Source: Bacteroidales bacterium
GTDB taxonomy: Bacteria; Bacteroidota; Bacteroidia; Bacteroidales; VadinHA17
Assembly: GCA_021738535.1 (NCBI GenBank)
Contig: JAIPBU010000003.1
Location: 62,001-126,000 of the forward strand
DNA: 64,000 nt
Direction of reading: 5' to 3'
Part shown: piece by piece, positions 8,574 through 17,536 of the stretch
How positions within the stretch are numbered: position 1 is the stretch's first letter
Layout of the letters: the number at the start of each line of letters is the position of its first letter
Program-made: the position numbers and the translations under genes
The notes under the pieces: model-generated
The model's database searches: none
Seen by the model: only the letters and a program-made list of their open reading frames with translations
Told to the model about the DNA's origin: nothing

Positions 8574-10262
8574 CTACTTCATCTTAAACTTATCCCCGGT
8601 TGATTCAATGATGGCTTTGTACCATGCTTTGCTGTAGCCGGGCTGCGATAGTTTGGGATTGACATACTTATATCCTTCAGGGACTTCCCGCTTTTCTTTT
8701 ACATTGCCATCCATGTACTTGGTGAAAAGGAAGGCATAAAAGTCTTTCCACTCGGAAACTGTCTCGTTACCGGCATCAACAGAGTAGTCAGTAATATATT
8801 TTACTGCCAGGCAGGGGTCTTCTTTGTATAATTCTGCAGCTATCTTATCAATTGTAGCAGTTTCATTGACAAAGCCAAGCTCAAGTTCTTTCTGCTTATT
8901 CTTAATGTCTTCTTCCATGGGGAGTCTGCGACTGTAAGCAAAGTTTGAGACCTGGTTGAATACCCAGAAGGCAGCATCATCACTGAAAGTCATAATATCG
9001 CCATTACCTTTTGCAAACGAATGAGGTATTTCCTGCATACCGCAGTACATAGGTGAGTATACGGTGTAGTAGGTGTCATCAACACCAAACCATAGTATCC
9101 CACCTACAGGGTCAGGAAGCCAGTTACGGCACTGGGCAACAAAAGAAAAACCGGTTTGCTGCGTTGATATGGCTCTTTCATTGAAATATGACTCACCATC
9201 AACTTCCCATGTCATAGGTCTCCATCTTACTGTGCTTGCATAAGGACCTGCACCAATATCTTCTGTCATATCCATAGGCGTATCCTGGTAGTAATCCCTC
9301 ATCAGTTCCATTACCTCATGAGCACTAAGCTTCTCATCGGGTTTTACCCAGAGAGGCATTCTCTCAGAAAGATCTTCTCCCATGGCATACTCAACATACT
9401 TATCCATTGCATCATTCACCTTGTTAAAACCGGCCCAAACCCTGGCTTCACAGAAACGTGCTCCGCCAAAATCCACGGGTGCATATGTATCACTGAAACT
9501 GAACTTTTTATCGCGGCCGCTATACCATCCTTTTTCCCTGGCCAGGTCAATTACATCATATGCATATACCGTTTCAATTTGCGGGTCAAATATCTTATCC
9601 ATTTCCTTTGACGTTATTGATGTTTCACCGTCAGCCAGGGGGAATGTTGTAATTCTTGCCTGGTTGGCATGCCCTGATATGTATCCGTCAGGGATCCTTC
9701 TTGCTACCCATACAGCTCCCCTGGCACCGGGTCCCTTACCTATAAGTTCCATTATCCATACTTCCTCGGGATCGGCAATGGAGAACGACTCACCTGAACT
9801 GTAGTATCCGTAATTGTCAACCAGTTCAGACATCGTTTTGATTGCCTCACGGGCGTTTTTAGCTCTTTGCAGAGTAATATATATCAGGCTTCCATAATCC
9901 ATAATTCCTTCAGGGTTTCTGAGCTCAGATCGTCCTCCATAGGTTGTTTCACCAATAGCAAGCTGGTGGTTATTCATATTCCCGACAACATTATAGGTAT
10001 GATCAACCTGCGGTATTTCTCCCAGGTATTTTCCTGTATCCCATTCATAAACATCAAGCATTGTTCCGGGCTCCCAGTCTCTTTCCGGCCAGTAATACAA
10101 TGCACCGAACAAAACGTGTGAATCGGCGGAGTAAGTAATCATAGTAGAGCCATCCTTGCTTGCTCCTTTTGTAACAAGAAAATTAGTACAGGCAGTGGCT
10201 ATGGGAAGTGCCAGTCCTGCAACAAGTAAAGTTGTAAGTACTATTAAACCTGTCTTTTTCAT
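8574..10262 (-). CDS. Secreted C69-family dipeptidase
   Basis: 562-residue Ntn-hydrolase of the PepD/C69 family, which cleaves dipeptides using an N-terminal cysteine exposed by processing. Residues 1-24 form a signal peptide (LIVLTTLLVAGLALPIATA), immediately followed by CTNFLVTKGASKDGSTMITY. Signal peptide cleavage at ATA/C would therefore directly uncover the catalytic Cys. Further family blocks are GETTYGGR, SLIYITLQRAKNAREAI, and SFSIADPEEVWIMELIG. The likely location is the periplasm or cell surface. It is a single gene transcribed toward rplS, with no clear partner. Confidence 0.92.
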   Translation of the reverse strand: MKKTGLIVLTTLLVAGLALPIATACTNFLVTKGASKDGSTMITYSADSHVLFGALYYWPERDWEPGTMLDVYEWDTGKYLGEIPQVDHTYNVVGNMNNHQLAIGETTYGGRSELRNPEGIMDYGSLIYITLQRAKNAREAIKTMSELVDNYGYYSSGESFSIADPEEVWIMELIGKGPGARGAVWVARRIPDGYISGHANQARITTFPLADGETSITSKEMDKIFDPQIETVYAYDVIDLAREKGWYSGRDKKFSFSDTYAPVDFGGARFCEARVWAGFNKVNDAMDKYVEYAMGEDLSERMPLWVKPDEKLSAHEVMELMRDYYQDTPMDMTEDIGAGPYASTVRWRPMTWEVDGESYFNERAISTQQTGFSFVAQCRNWLPDPVGGILWFGVDDTYYTVYSPMYCGMQEIPHSFAKGNGDIMTFSDDAAFWVFNQVSNFAYSRRLPMEEDIKNKQKELELGFVNETATIDKIAAELYKEDPCLAVKYITDYSVDAGNETVSEWKDFYAFLFTKYMDGNVKEKREVPEGYKYVNPKLSQPGYSKAWYKAIIESTGDKFKMK

Positions 10263-10387
10263 AGTTGAATGATTTGATTTAAAGTTATTATTTGTGTTTG
10301 TAAATATCAGATATTGAGTAATTTATTTATTTGTTAGGATTTTGTGTATAATCAGTAAATTGGGCTAAGGTAGTGATTTTTTTTTCT

Positions 10388-10395
10388 TAATTTTG
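10388..10395 (+). promoter_or_regulatory. -7 box for the nucleotidyltransferase gene
   Basis: TAATTTTG followed by CAGC matches TAnnTTTG. The start codon is 27 bp downstream, and a purine-rich AGGAGA about 8 nt before the ATG is one of the few Shine-Dalgarno-like sites in the window. Confidence 0.55.
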
Positions 10396-10421
10396 CAGCT
10401 TAAACCAAAAGGAGAATTTAA

Positions 10422-11321
10422 ATGAAACCCAGTTTATTAGTTCTGGCAGCCGGAATGGGCAGCCGTTACGGAGGAGACAAACAACTTGATAAAGTAGGAC
10501 CGGCAGGTCAGACCATAATTGATTATTCTATTTATGATGCGGTGAGGGCAGGTTTTGGAAAGATAGTTTTTGTTATCCGCAGGGATATAGAGGAGCAGTT
10601 TAAAAGCTCCTTTATGAAGCCGCTTGAAGGCAAGGTAGATATTGACTATGTATTCCAGGATCTTGATGATCTGCCAGGAGGCTATAAACCATCTCCTGAA
10701 AGAGTAAAGCCATGGGGAACAAGTCATGCCATTATGGTTGCACGTAAAAAGATAAATGAACCTTTTGGTGTTATAAATTCAGATGATTATTACGGTGTTG
10801 AATCTTTCCAGATACTTCACGATTTTCTTGTAAACGACAAGGATGATAATACTTATTGTATTGTTGGTTACCCCATGGGCAATACACTTTCAGATCATGG
10901 CCATGTAAACAGGGGAGTCTGTAAGGTTGATGAAAAAGGTAATCTTTCACATATTGTTGAAACAAGAAAAATTGAGAAGCGACCCGATGGCATATTTGCT
11001 CCGGGTGAAAAAGGCAGAGAGGTGGAATATTCAGCTGATGAAGTAGTTTCTATGAACTTATGGGGTTTTAAGCCATCATGCTTTGAATACCTGGAAAAGG
11101 AATTTGTAAACTTTATAGAGAGAAGTGTTGGCGACCCGAAGGCAGAACTTGATATTCCTACCTCGATGGACGTTTATGTAAAAAAGGGTGAGATAAACAT
11201 CAGGGTTCTTATGACAGAGTCAAAATGGTTTGGTGTTACATACCGCGAGGACAGGCCATTTGTTGTCAGGAGTCTTCAGGATATGGTTGACAAAGGTGTC
11301 TACCCGGAAAAACTCTGGTAG
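10422..11321 (+). CDS. Sugar-phosphate nucleotidyltransferase family protein
   Basis: 299-residue NTP_transferase fold protein that probably joins a nucleotide to a sugar phosphate for cell wall or capsule precursors. The signature LVLAAGMGSRYGGDKQLDKV holds the nucleotide-binding GxGxRxxxxK motif, and FGVINSDDYYGVESF contains the metal-binding acidic pair. The C-terminal part (PTSMDVYVKKGEINIRVLMT, WFGVTYREDRP) is typical of the stand-alone Bacteroidota version. The substrate cannot be read from the sequence. It converges on the M23 gene with a 6-bp gap. Confidence 0.88.
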   Translation: MKPSLLVLAAGMGSRYGGDKQLDKVGPAGQTIIDYSIYDAVRAGFGKIVFVIRRDIEEQFKSSFMKPLEGKVDIDYVFQDLDDLPGGYKPSPERVKPWGTSHAIMVARKKINEPFGVINSDDYYGVESFQILHDFLVNDKDDNTYCIVGYPMGNTLSDHGHVNRGVCKVDEKGNLSHIVETRKIEKRPDGIFAPGEKGREVEYSADEVVSMNLWGFKPSCFEYLEKEFVNFIERSVGDPKAELDIPTSMDVYVKKGEINIRVLMTESKWFGVTYREDRPFVVRSLQDMVDKGVYPEKLW

Positions 11322-11327
11322 AAATAA

Positions 11328-13037
11328 TTACCAGTAGAATTCAAGTCTTTTAACTGTTTCATTACCACAATTATCAGAAACTGTTAGCATCAGGTCATGT
11401 ACACTGTTCCTGCTGAGAAACTCTTTATCCGGTATATAAAGAAGGCTAGAGCTTTTGGCGTCATATTCGAAAAGAGCCCACTCTCCGTTAATAATTCCGG
11501 TGTATGAGGATATCCCGCTGAAGTCGTCTTTAATCCTGAACCTGAGCTTACTGTTGCTTTTACCTGATGATGTATCATGTATGCCCAGTGGTCTTATTTC
11601 CGGTTTAATTGTGTCAATACCTACAGCATATGTTCCAAGGTTCCTGACACTGCCTGTTACCCGTCCTTTGTCATATTCTCCTCCTGCATAATATTTTGTA
11701 TCATGTTCATCGTCCAGGTAAACAAGGCAAAGTTTGTTTTTCAGTTCTTTTTTTATTCCGCTTTCAGGTTTTATTGAAAGCTCAAAATTTCTGTGTACGG
11801 GAGTATACTTATCGTGGATATAATGGCGGTCAGATAACAGCCTTTTATCATTTGCGGGAGCTTTCCTGTACTTAAAATATAAGGTATCATAAAAACAGCC
11901 TGCAGGGAATGATATATCTATATCGTGCCTGCTTATCTCATTCTTTGATGCAAAAGGCAGCATTTGACCTTTTTTTTCTGCGCTTTCATTGCGTAAAGCA
12001 GTATCGGCAAGAATACTGAATTTAACTGATGAATAATTACCGTTGAAATCAGAAACGCCAATTTCAATATTGTGCTTTCCACCATCATCCATGTTAACTA
12101 TTCCGTTATTGATAACATGATTATATATGTTCAGTTTATTATTAGGATCAATGAATGTCTTTTGTATGTAGGAATTATTTTTAATCTTCTCCTCATAATC
12201 TATATGACTGTTTATGTACCTTGTTTCTGAAAACAGGAATTCATCTATCGAGTGACTGTAAATAAGTCTGTCGTTGATCCTGAGATTTATTATACGCACA
12301 CCACATTTGTTCCAGCTTTTATCGAATACGTCATAAGTATTTATTCCAAAACCTACGGGGCCTGAAACCCGTACAGCCTTATTATAACGGATCCCGTAAG
12401 TACCGTTGCTTCCAGTGGCAGCAGTGATGAATTTGTTGTCTGTGCCGTTTACTGTGGATGAACTGCTTGCAGGATAAATGGCTACGGATTTAATAACAGG
12501 TTTGGTACTGTCTTCAATATCATAAAACTGTACAGGATCAAGGGGTTTTTCATTTGCTGAATTACGGACTTCAAAATGCAGGTGAGGCCCCATGGAGCTT
12601 CCGCTGTTACCGGTACAGGCAATCACCTCGCCTTTTTTAATACAAAACATTTCAGCCGGAGGGAAGAGGTTAAGCGAAAAGCTCTCTTTCTCATATTGTT
12701 TTTTCTTTACATATTCAGCAACGGAAGGGCTGAATCTGCTTAAGTGTGCGTAAACAGTTGAATACCCGTTGTTGTGCCTGACATACAATGCTTTACCAAA
12801 GCCTGAAGGACTTACCATAATCCTGTAAATATGCCCATCAGCAACCGAATATACATTCGCACCTGTTTCACCGCCGGTTTTAAAATCAACACCTGAATGA
12901 AAATGCCCTGACCTGGGCTCACCGAAGTTTGCCGAAGGTATGAGAGGTATATCCAGTGGTGGGCTCAGCATATCTGTTTTATCAGGGCCTTCGGGAGAAA
13001 ATATTAAAAAAACCGCGAAAAATAGTCTTATCAGCAT
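11328..13037 (-). CDS. M23 (LytM) peptidoglycan endopeptidase
   Basis: 569 residues. A signal peptide (MLIRLFFAVFLIFSPEG) sends it to the envelope. The LytM domain is N-terminal, about residues 40-170, with all zinc ligands visible: the HSGVDFKTGG block (HxxxD), then AHLSRF and GPHLHFEVRNSA (HxH). It should cut peptide cross-links in peptidoglycan. The following 400 residues form a beta-rich, probably Ig-like region with no motif I recognise (FGINTYDVFDKSW, IKDDFSGISSYTG), as in related Bacteroidota proteins of this size. All catalytic residues are present, so an active enzyme is expected rather than a NlpD-type activator. Confidence 0.92.
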   Translation of the reverse strand: MLIRLFFAVFLIFSPEGPDKTDMLSPPLDIPLIPSANFGEPRSGHFHSGVDFKTGGETGANVYSVADGHIYRIMVSPSGFGKALYVRHNNGYSTVYAHLSRFSPSVAEYVKKKQYEKESFSLNLFPPAEMFCIKKGEVIACTGNSGSSMGPHLHFEVRNSANEKPLDPVQFYDIEDSTKPVIKSVAIYPASSSSTVNGTDNKFITAATGSNGTYGIRYNKAVRVSGPVGFGINTYDVFDKSWNKCGVRIINLRINDRLIYSHSIDEFLFSETRYINSHIDYEEKIKNNSYIQKTFIDPNNKLNIYNHVINNGIVNMDDGGKHNIEIGVSDFNGNYSSVKFSILADTALRNESAEKKGQMLPFASKNEISRHDIDISFPAGCFYDTLYFKYRKAPANDKRLLSDRHYIHDKYTPVHRNFELSIKPESGIKKELKNKLCLVYLDDEHDTKYYAGGEYDKGRVTGSVRNLGTYAVGIDTIKPEIRPLGIHDTSSGKSNSKLRFRIKDDFSGISSYTGIINGEWALFEYDAKSSSLLYIPDKEFLSRNSVHDLMLTVSDNCGNETVKRLEFYW

Positions 13038-13139
13038 CGTAAAAAAATCAATTATTCAGTAATTCCTGCAAATCTATTACACTCAATCCTTATGCCAAAG
13101 TAATGCATTTATTTTTTTTGTAATTACAGAGAACAATGT

Positions 13140-13147
13140 TAATTTTG
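13140..13147 (+). promoter_or_regulatory. -7 box for the coiled-coil/zapA pair
   Basis: TAATTTTG followed by TATT, an exact TAnnTTTG box 17 bp before the start codon of the coiled-coil gene. Confidence 0.55.
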
Positions 13148-13163
13148 TATTAAATAACAAGCT

Positions 13164-13460
13164 ATGACCGAACGCGAAGTTGAAGAGCTTATACTGCTTA
13201 AGGGTAAAGTCGAAAAATTGCTTGGTAATTATGCGGGTATACTGAAGCAGCTGGAGGAGGAGAGGTCAAAAAGGAAAGAAGTTGAAGGACTTCTGAATGA
13301 AAAAGAAAAGGATTATAATAAACTTGAAAAAAAATATAGTAAATTGCAATTATCCGGTGCAATAAAAGGTGATGAAGAGAGTACCAGGGTTGCACGTAAA
13401 AGGATAAATAAGTTAGTGCGGGAAATTGATAATTGTATTGCTCTTTTAAATAATATATAG
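13164..13460 (+). CDS. Small coiled-coil protein upstream of zapA
   Basis: 98 residues, almost entirely charged helix (KGKVEKLLGNYAGILKQLEE, LNEKEKDYNKLEKKYSKLQ), predicted as one coiled coil with a short C-terminal helix ARKRINKLVREIDNCIALLN. There is no signal peptide or membrane segment. It sits 2 bp before zapA and shares its promoter. A protein of this size and type commonly precedes zapA in Bacteroidota. A role as a ZapA partner at the division ring (similar to ZapB) is inference from position and shape. Confidence 0.75.
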   Translation: MTEREVEELILLKGKVEKLLGNYAGILKQLEEERSKRKEVEGLLNEKEKDYNKLEKKYSKLQLSGAIKGDEESTRVARKRINKLVREIDNCIALLNNI

Positions 13461-13462
13461 CA

Positions 13463-13756
13463 ATGGATGATAAACTTTCCATAAGGGTAAATGTAGCGGA
13501 CAGGTATTATCCATTGAAAATTGACAGGGACGAGGAAGAGAGGATAAGGAAGGCGGCCCGTTTAATAAATGAGAAGGTTCTGCAGTATAAAAAGAAGTAT
13601 GTAGACAAAGATATTCAGGACTTTCTTGCAATGGCAGCTCTCCAGTATGTGATACAGCTCCTGGATATTAACAGGAAGGTTGATGATCAGGATGTATCAA
13701 AAAGCATCAGGGAAATAGCAGACAGGATTGATGAAGTGCTGATGGAAAAAGAGTAA
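13463..13756 (+). CDS. zapA: Cell division protein ZapA
   Basis: 97-residue FtsZ-ring associated protein that bundles FtsZ filaments at mid-cell. It has the ZapA layout: a beta-strand start (LSIRVNVADRYYPLKIDRDE), the EERIRKAARLINEKV helix, and FLAMAALQYVIQLLDI leading into the C-terminal coiled coil. Length matches the family. It follows the coiled-coil gene by 2 bp, and the structured RNA described next begins about 40 bp downstream. Confidence 0.93.
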   Translation: MDDKLSIRVNVADRYYPLKIDRDEEERIRKAARLINEKVLQYKKKYVDKDIQDFLAMAALQYVIQLLDINRKVDDQDVSKSIREIADRIDEVLMEKE

Positions 13757-13793
13757 AAAGCGTTCTTTTAAATAAAATAAGATATTTGCCCGC

Positions 13794-13961
13794 ATTGTTT
13801 CTTCATTCATTTTTGAAACTCAACACTTTAAAAATTGGAGTGAAGCTTAATGTGGTAAGGGCAGGCCTCATTCACGGTTCGCCGTGAATTCCGTTAATTC
13901 GGGACAGTGGAAGTCCGATCCATGTTAGCAACTCCATCCATGACTATAATGGGGTTTTTTT
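13794..13961 (+). ncRNA. ssrS: Candidate 6S-like RNA between zapA and rny
   Basis: No protein is encoded here. A near-consensus -7 box (GATATTTG, 13781-13788) is followed by about 168 nt that fold end to end. CATT at the 5' end pairs with AATG near the 3' end; TGGAGT (13836-13841) pairs with ACTCCA (13931-13936); ATGTGG (13850-13855) pairs with CCATGT (13920-13925); the tip is a perfect TTCACGG-TTCG-CCGTGAA hairpin (13871-13888). A run of seven T closes the transcript. A long interrupted rod with an open centre is the shape of 6S RNA, and 6S lies next to zapA in gammaproteobacteria. The 6S identity is inference; the folded RNA is well supported. Confidence 0.6.
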
Positions 13962-14006
13962 AAAGCTGAGGAAACTTTGCGGGTTTTCATTTTAAACAAA
14001 TTAGAT

Positions 14007-15575
14007 ATGGTAGGATTAATGATTGCAAGTATAACACTGGGAACAACAAATTTGCTTGTGTGTGGGGGTGTCTTTATTGCCGGTGCTGTGTTATCTTTCT
14101 TTATATGGCAATTGACACTGAAAAGAAGAAGTAATAAGATCATTGCTGAAGCTGAGAACGAGGCTGAGGTAATGAAAAAAGAAAAAATATTACAGGCCAA
14201 GGAAAAATTTTTTCAGCTGAAGTCGGAGCATGAAAAATTTATTGGTGAGAAAAACAGCAAAATATCCCAGGCTGAAAACAGGATAAAGCAGAAAGAATCT
14301 GCTGTTTCTCAAAAGCTTGAAGAAGCACAGAGAAAGAAAAATGAGCTGGATGCTATTCGTGAAAACCTTGGTAACCAGCTTGAGCTCGTTGAAAAGAAGA
14401 ATGAAGAGCTGAGTAAAATGCACAACCAACAGGTTGAGCAGCTCGAAGCTATTTCAAGTCTGTCAGCCGACGAGGCCAAGAGCCAGCTTATTGAGTCACT
14501 TAAAGAAGAGTCCAAGACAGAGGCAATGTCTTACGTCAACGAGATTATGGATGAGGCCAGGATGACAGCCAACAAGGAGGCCAAAAGGATTGTAATGATG
14601 ACTGTCCAGAGGGTTGCCACTGAGGTTGCAATTGAAAATGCAGTTACAGTATTTCACATTGAGTCAGACGAGATAAAAGGACGCATTATAGGCCGCGAGG
14701 GGCGAAATATTCGTGCACTGGAGGCTGCAACCGGCGTTGAAATAATAGTTGATGATACACCTGAGGCAATAGTCTTATCTGCCTTTGATCCCGTTCGTCG
14801 TGAGATTGCCAGGCTATCGCTCCATCAGCTCGTAAGCGACGGTCGTATACACCCTGCGCGTATAGAAGAGATAGTGGATAAGACGCGCAAACAAATTGAA
14901 GAAGAAATTGTAGAGGTAGGGAAGCGTACTGCCATAGATCTTGGTATTCACGGATTACATCCTGAATTAATCAGGCTTATAGGAAAGATGAAATACAGGT
15001 CATCATATGGTCAGAACCTTCTGCAGCACAGTCGCGAGGTAGCAAACCTGTGTGCTATTATGGCTTCGGAGCTGGGACTCAATGCCAAGCTTGCTAAGCG
15101 TGCAGGATTGTTGCATGACCTTGGAAAAGTGCCGGATGATGAGCCGGAATTACCACATGCAGTATTTGGTATGAAGCTGGCGGAGAAGTACAAGGAAAAA
15201 CCGGAAGTTTATAATGCTATCGGATCACATCATGATGAAGTAGAAATGAGCTCACTGATTGCACCTGTAGTCCAGGTTTGTGATGCTATTTCAGGCGCCC
15301 GTCCCGGTGCCAGGAGAGAGGTTGTTGAATTATATATAAAACGACTAAAGGAGTTGGAAGCAGTTGCTCTTGAATACCCGGGAGTGCTTAAGACATATGC
15401 AATACAGGCAGGGCGTGAACTGCGGGTTATAGTAGGAGCAGAAAACGTAACTGATAAGGAGGCTGAATCCATGTCAAACAATATTGCACGAAAGATACAG
15501 GATGAGATGACATACCCGGGACAGGTTAAAATCACAGTAATAAGGGAAACCAGAGCAGTAAGTTATGCTAAATAA
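14007..15575 (+). CDS. rny: Ribonuclease Y
   Basis: Membrane-anchored endoribonuclease of 522 residues that starts mRNA decay. The domains in order are an N-terminal helix ([19 protein letters not shown]), a long coiled coil (about 40-200), a KH RNA-binding domain ([20 protein letters not shown]) and an HD domain ([17 protein letters not shown], then [14 protein letters not shown]) whose His-Asp pair binds the metal. The ORF track begins at a TTG at 13977, which would add ten unlikely residues; the ATG at 14007 gives the normal N-terminus. It converges on the phosphorylase gene, overlapping it by 8 bp. Confidence 0.96.
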   Translation: MVGLMIASITLGTTNLLVCGGVFIAGAVLSFFIWQLTLKRRSNKIIAEAENEAEVMKKEKILQAKEKFFQLKSEHEKFIGEKNSKISQAENRIKQKESAVSQKLEEAQRKKNELDAIRENLGNQLELVEKKNEELSKMHNQQVEQLEAISSLSADEAKSQLIESLKEESKTEAMSYVNEIMDEARMTANKEAKRIVMMTVQRVATEVAIENAVTVFHIESDEIKGRIIGREGRNIRALEAATGVEIIVDDTPEAIVLSAFDPVRREIARLSLHQLVSDGRIHPARIEEIVDKTRKQIEEEIVEVGKRTAIDLGIHGLHPELIRLIGKMKYRSSYGQNLLQHSREVANLCAIMASELGLNAKLAKRAGLLHDLGKVPDDEPELPHAVFGMKLAEKYKEKPEVYNAIGSHHDEVEMSSLIAPVVQVCDAISGARPGARREVVELYIKRLKELEAVALEYPGVLKTYAIQAGRELRVIVGAENVTDKEAESMSNNIARKIQDEMTYPGQVKITVIRETRAVSYAK

Positions 15576-16428
15576 TATCCAGGACCTTTTTTGACAATTC
15601 ATTCATTATCGGCTTGTAATCATTTATAAATTTACCGCTAACCCTGTTACCTATAGCAGAACACAGGGTAATGGCTCTGTGTCCGAGAAGTGATGATAAA
15701 CCATAGATGGCAGAGCTCTCCATTTCGTAATTTAATATGCGTTCTCCCTTGTAACTGAATGATAAAAACCTGTCGTTAATATCCTTATGATAAGGTTCCA
15801 GGTGAAGCGTCCTGCCCTGGGGTGCATAAAAACCCGGTGTGGAAATGGTTATTCCACCGGTATATCCGGCCTTTATGAATTTATCATACAGGTTTTTATC
15901 AGCATCAATAATGTACGGAGCACTCCACCTTTTGGGCCAGGCCATATGTTCCATGAAAGCTTTCTCAAATTCGGGATCGGTGATCTCCTCAATGCCTGAA
16001 TAAAAATTCATTACACCATCAAAGCCAACAGCTTTTTTGCTAACTATTATTTCTCCCGGTTGCAGATATGACTGAAGTGCGCCTGATGTACCAACCCTGA
16101 TAAAATCGATAGACCGTGTACTGTCCAGTCTCTTCTTAGTGGAAAGGTCGTAATTAAAAAGAGCATCCACTTCATTTATCAATATATCAATATTATCCGT
16201 TCCAATGCCACTTGAAATAATGCTGACTCTTTTGCTATTGTAAGACCCTGTAATACTATGAAATTCCCTGTTGCTTCTTCGCATACTTATCTTATCAAGA
16301 TTGCCACCTATCATTTCCACTCTTCCGGGGTCCCCTACAATTATAATCTTATCCGAGAGCTCTCCGGGTTTAAGCTTCAGGTGAAAAATACTGCCATCCT
16401 GATTTGTAATTAGTTCTGTTTGTTTCAT
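15568..16428 (-). CDS. Nucleoside phosphorylase (uridine phosphorylase-like)
   Basis: 286-residue purine/uridine phosphorylase family enzyme that splits a nucleoside with phosphate to base and ribose-1-phosphate for salvage. Visible family motifs are [14 protein letters not shown] (phosphate-binding start), the [19 protein letters not shown] block, [17 protein letters not shown], and [20 protein letters not shown], which holds the Glu-Met-Glu ribose-binding segment. These features point to uridine rather than purine nucleosides, though the substrate is not certain. Its 3' end overlaps that of rny by 8 bp on opposite strands. Confidence 0.9.
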   Translation of the reverse strand: MKQTELITNQDGSIFHLKLKPGELSDKIIIVGDPGRVEMIGGNLDKISMRRSNREFHSITGSYNSKRVSIISSGIGTDNIDILINEVDALFNYDLSTKKRLDSTRSIDFIRVGTSGALQSYLQPGEIIVSKKAVGFDGVMNFYSGIEEITDPEFEKAFMEHMAWPKRWSAPYIIDADKNLYDKFIKAGYTGGITISTPGFYAPQGRTLHLEPYHKDINDRFLSFSYKGERILNYEMESSAIYGLSSLLGHRAITLCSAIGNRVSGKFINDYKPIMNELSKKVLDII

Positions 16429-16513
16429 GTTTTGTATTCATAGTTTATGGTTTCCCCTGCCATGCAATTCAGAAAAAACCGGAGCTAAAATGATTAAAAA
16501 AACAATTTTAGCC

Positions 16514-16521
16514 TATTTTTG
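16514..16521 (+). promoter_or_regulatory. -7 box for the SPFH gene
   Basis: TATTTTTG followed by TAAA, an exact TAnnTTTG match 35 bp upstream of the ATG. Confidence 0.55.
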
Positions 16522-16555
16522 TAAATTAAAGAAACATAATTAAAATTAAAAGATA

Positions 16556-17368
16556 ATGAAAAAGCGACAAACACTAGTAGTTACAGTAGCAGTTATAGTT
16601 ATCCTGTTGCTTATTTTTGGCAGCAGGATGTTTTATATTATACGGCCCGGTGAAAGAGCAGTCATCTTTAAGACCATAACAGGAGTTCTGGATAAGGATA
16701 ATATAGCAGGAACCGGTCTCAAAGCAATAGCACCCTGGAATTCACTCTATAAGTATGATGTAAAAGAACAGAAGAGTGAAGAGACTATGGATGTTCTCGA
16801 TAAGAACGGTCTTAGTGTAAATGTAGACGTAACGGTAAGGTTTAACCCGATCTATGACAGGATTGGTTACCTGCATGAGACATTCGGAGTGAATTACGTA
16901 AGCCGTCTTGTAGTACCCGAGGTGAGATCAACGGTAAGGCAGGTAACCGGGCGTTACACTGCCGAAGAAATATATTCTACGAAGAGAAGCGAGGTTGAAG
17001 CATCCATTATTGAAGAAACGGCTATAATCCTCAGAAAGAATAATATTGATATGCGGGCATTGCTTATTCGTTCCATCGGACTGCCTCCGGATATCAAGAA
17101 AGCTATTGAAAGCAAACTCACACGGGAGCAGGAAGCCCTGGCAATGAAGTATGTTAATGAAAGGGAAAAACTGGAAGCTGAAAGGAAACTTATTGAAGCC
17201 GAAGGTATTGCTAACTACAACCGTACCATAAGTGCCAGTCTCACAGACCGCATCCTTACCCAGAAAGGTATTGATGCAACACTGAAACTTTCAGAATCAC
17301 CAAATTCAAAAATCGTGATTGTTGGTTCCGGTGATAATGGTCTGCCCCTGATTTTAGGGAACCAGTAA
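16556..17368 (+). CDS. Prohibitin-like SPFH/Band 7 membrane protein
   Basis: 270 residues. A single N-terminal helix (LVVTVAVIVILLLIFGSRMF) anchors the protein; the rest is a prohibitin-type SPFH domain (RPGERAVIFKTITGVLD, VNVDVTVRFNPIYDRIGYLH, YVSRLVVPEVRSTVRQVTGR) followed by a charged helix rich in Glu/Lys/Arg (LTREQEALAMKYVNEREKLE). Such proteins build ring-like membrane assemblies and often regulate membrane proteases such as FtsH. No protease or NfeD partner gene is adjacent, so the partner is unknown. It is monocistronic, with its own promoter and terminator. Confidence 0.88.
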   Translation: MKKRQTLVVTVAVIVILLLIFGSRMFYIIRPGERAVIFKTITGVLDKDNIAGTGLKAIAPWNSLYKYDVKEQKSEETMDVLDKNGLSVNVDVTVRFNPIYDRIGYLHETFGVNYVSRLVVPEVRSTVRQVTGRYTAEEIYSTKRSEVEASIIEETAIILRKNNIDMRALLIRSIGLPPDIKKAIESKLTREQEALAMKYVNEREKLEAERKLIEAEGIANYNRTISASLTDRILTQKGIDATLKLSESPNSKIVIVGSGDNGLPLILGNQ

Positions 17369-17389
17369 AAATAATTAAATCCTGTATTT

Positions 17390-17420
17390 AAGGGTATCTC
17401 TTGAAGGGATACCCTTTTTG
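17390..17420 (+). terminator. Terminator of the SPFH gene
   Basis: Stem AAGGGTATC / GGATACCCTT followed by TTTG, 21 bp after the stop codon. Confidence 0.75.
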
Positions 17421-17476
17421 CTTGTTAAAAAAAGTTAATAAACCATTCGTTTTATGCGTATACAGCTTGTTTAAGT

Positions 17477-17484
17477 TACTTTTG
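17477..17484 (+). promoter_or_regulatory. -7 box for the DUF5916 gene
   Basis: TACTTTTG followed by CACA matches TAnnTTTG; it lies 52 bp before the start codon. Confidence 0.5.
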
Positions 17485-17536
17485 CACATCCTAAACTATT
17501 GGGTAGATTGATTGTTAGGTTAATAAACATGTATTA

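Noticed and set aside
13977-14006. TTG start for RNase Y from the ORF track
   Set aside because: Adds ten residues before a standard ATG start and lies directly after the ncRNA terminator; the ATG at 14007 gives the usual N-terminus.
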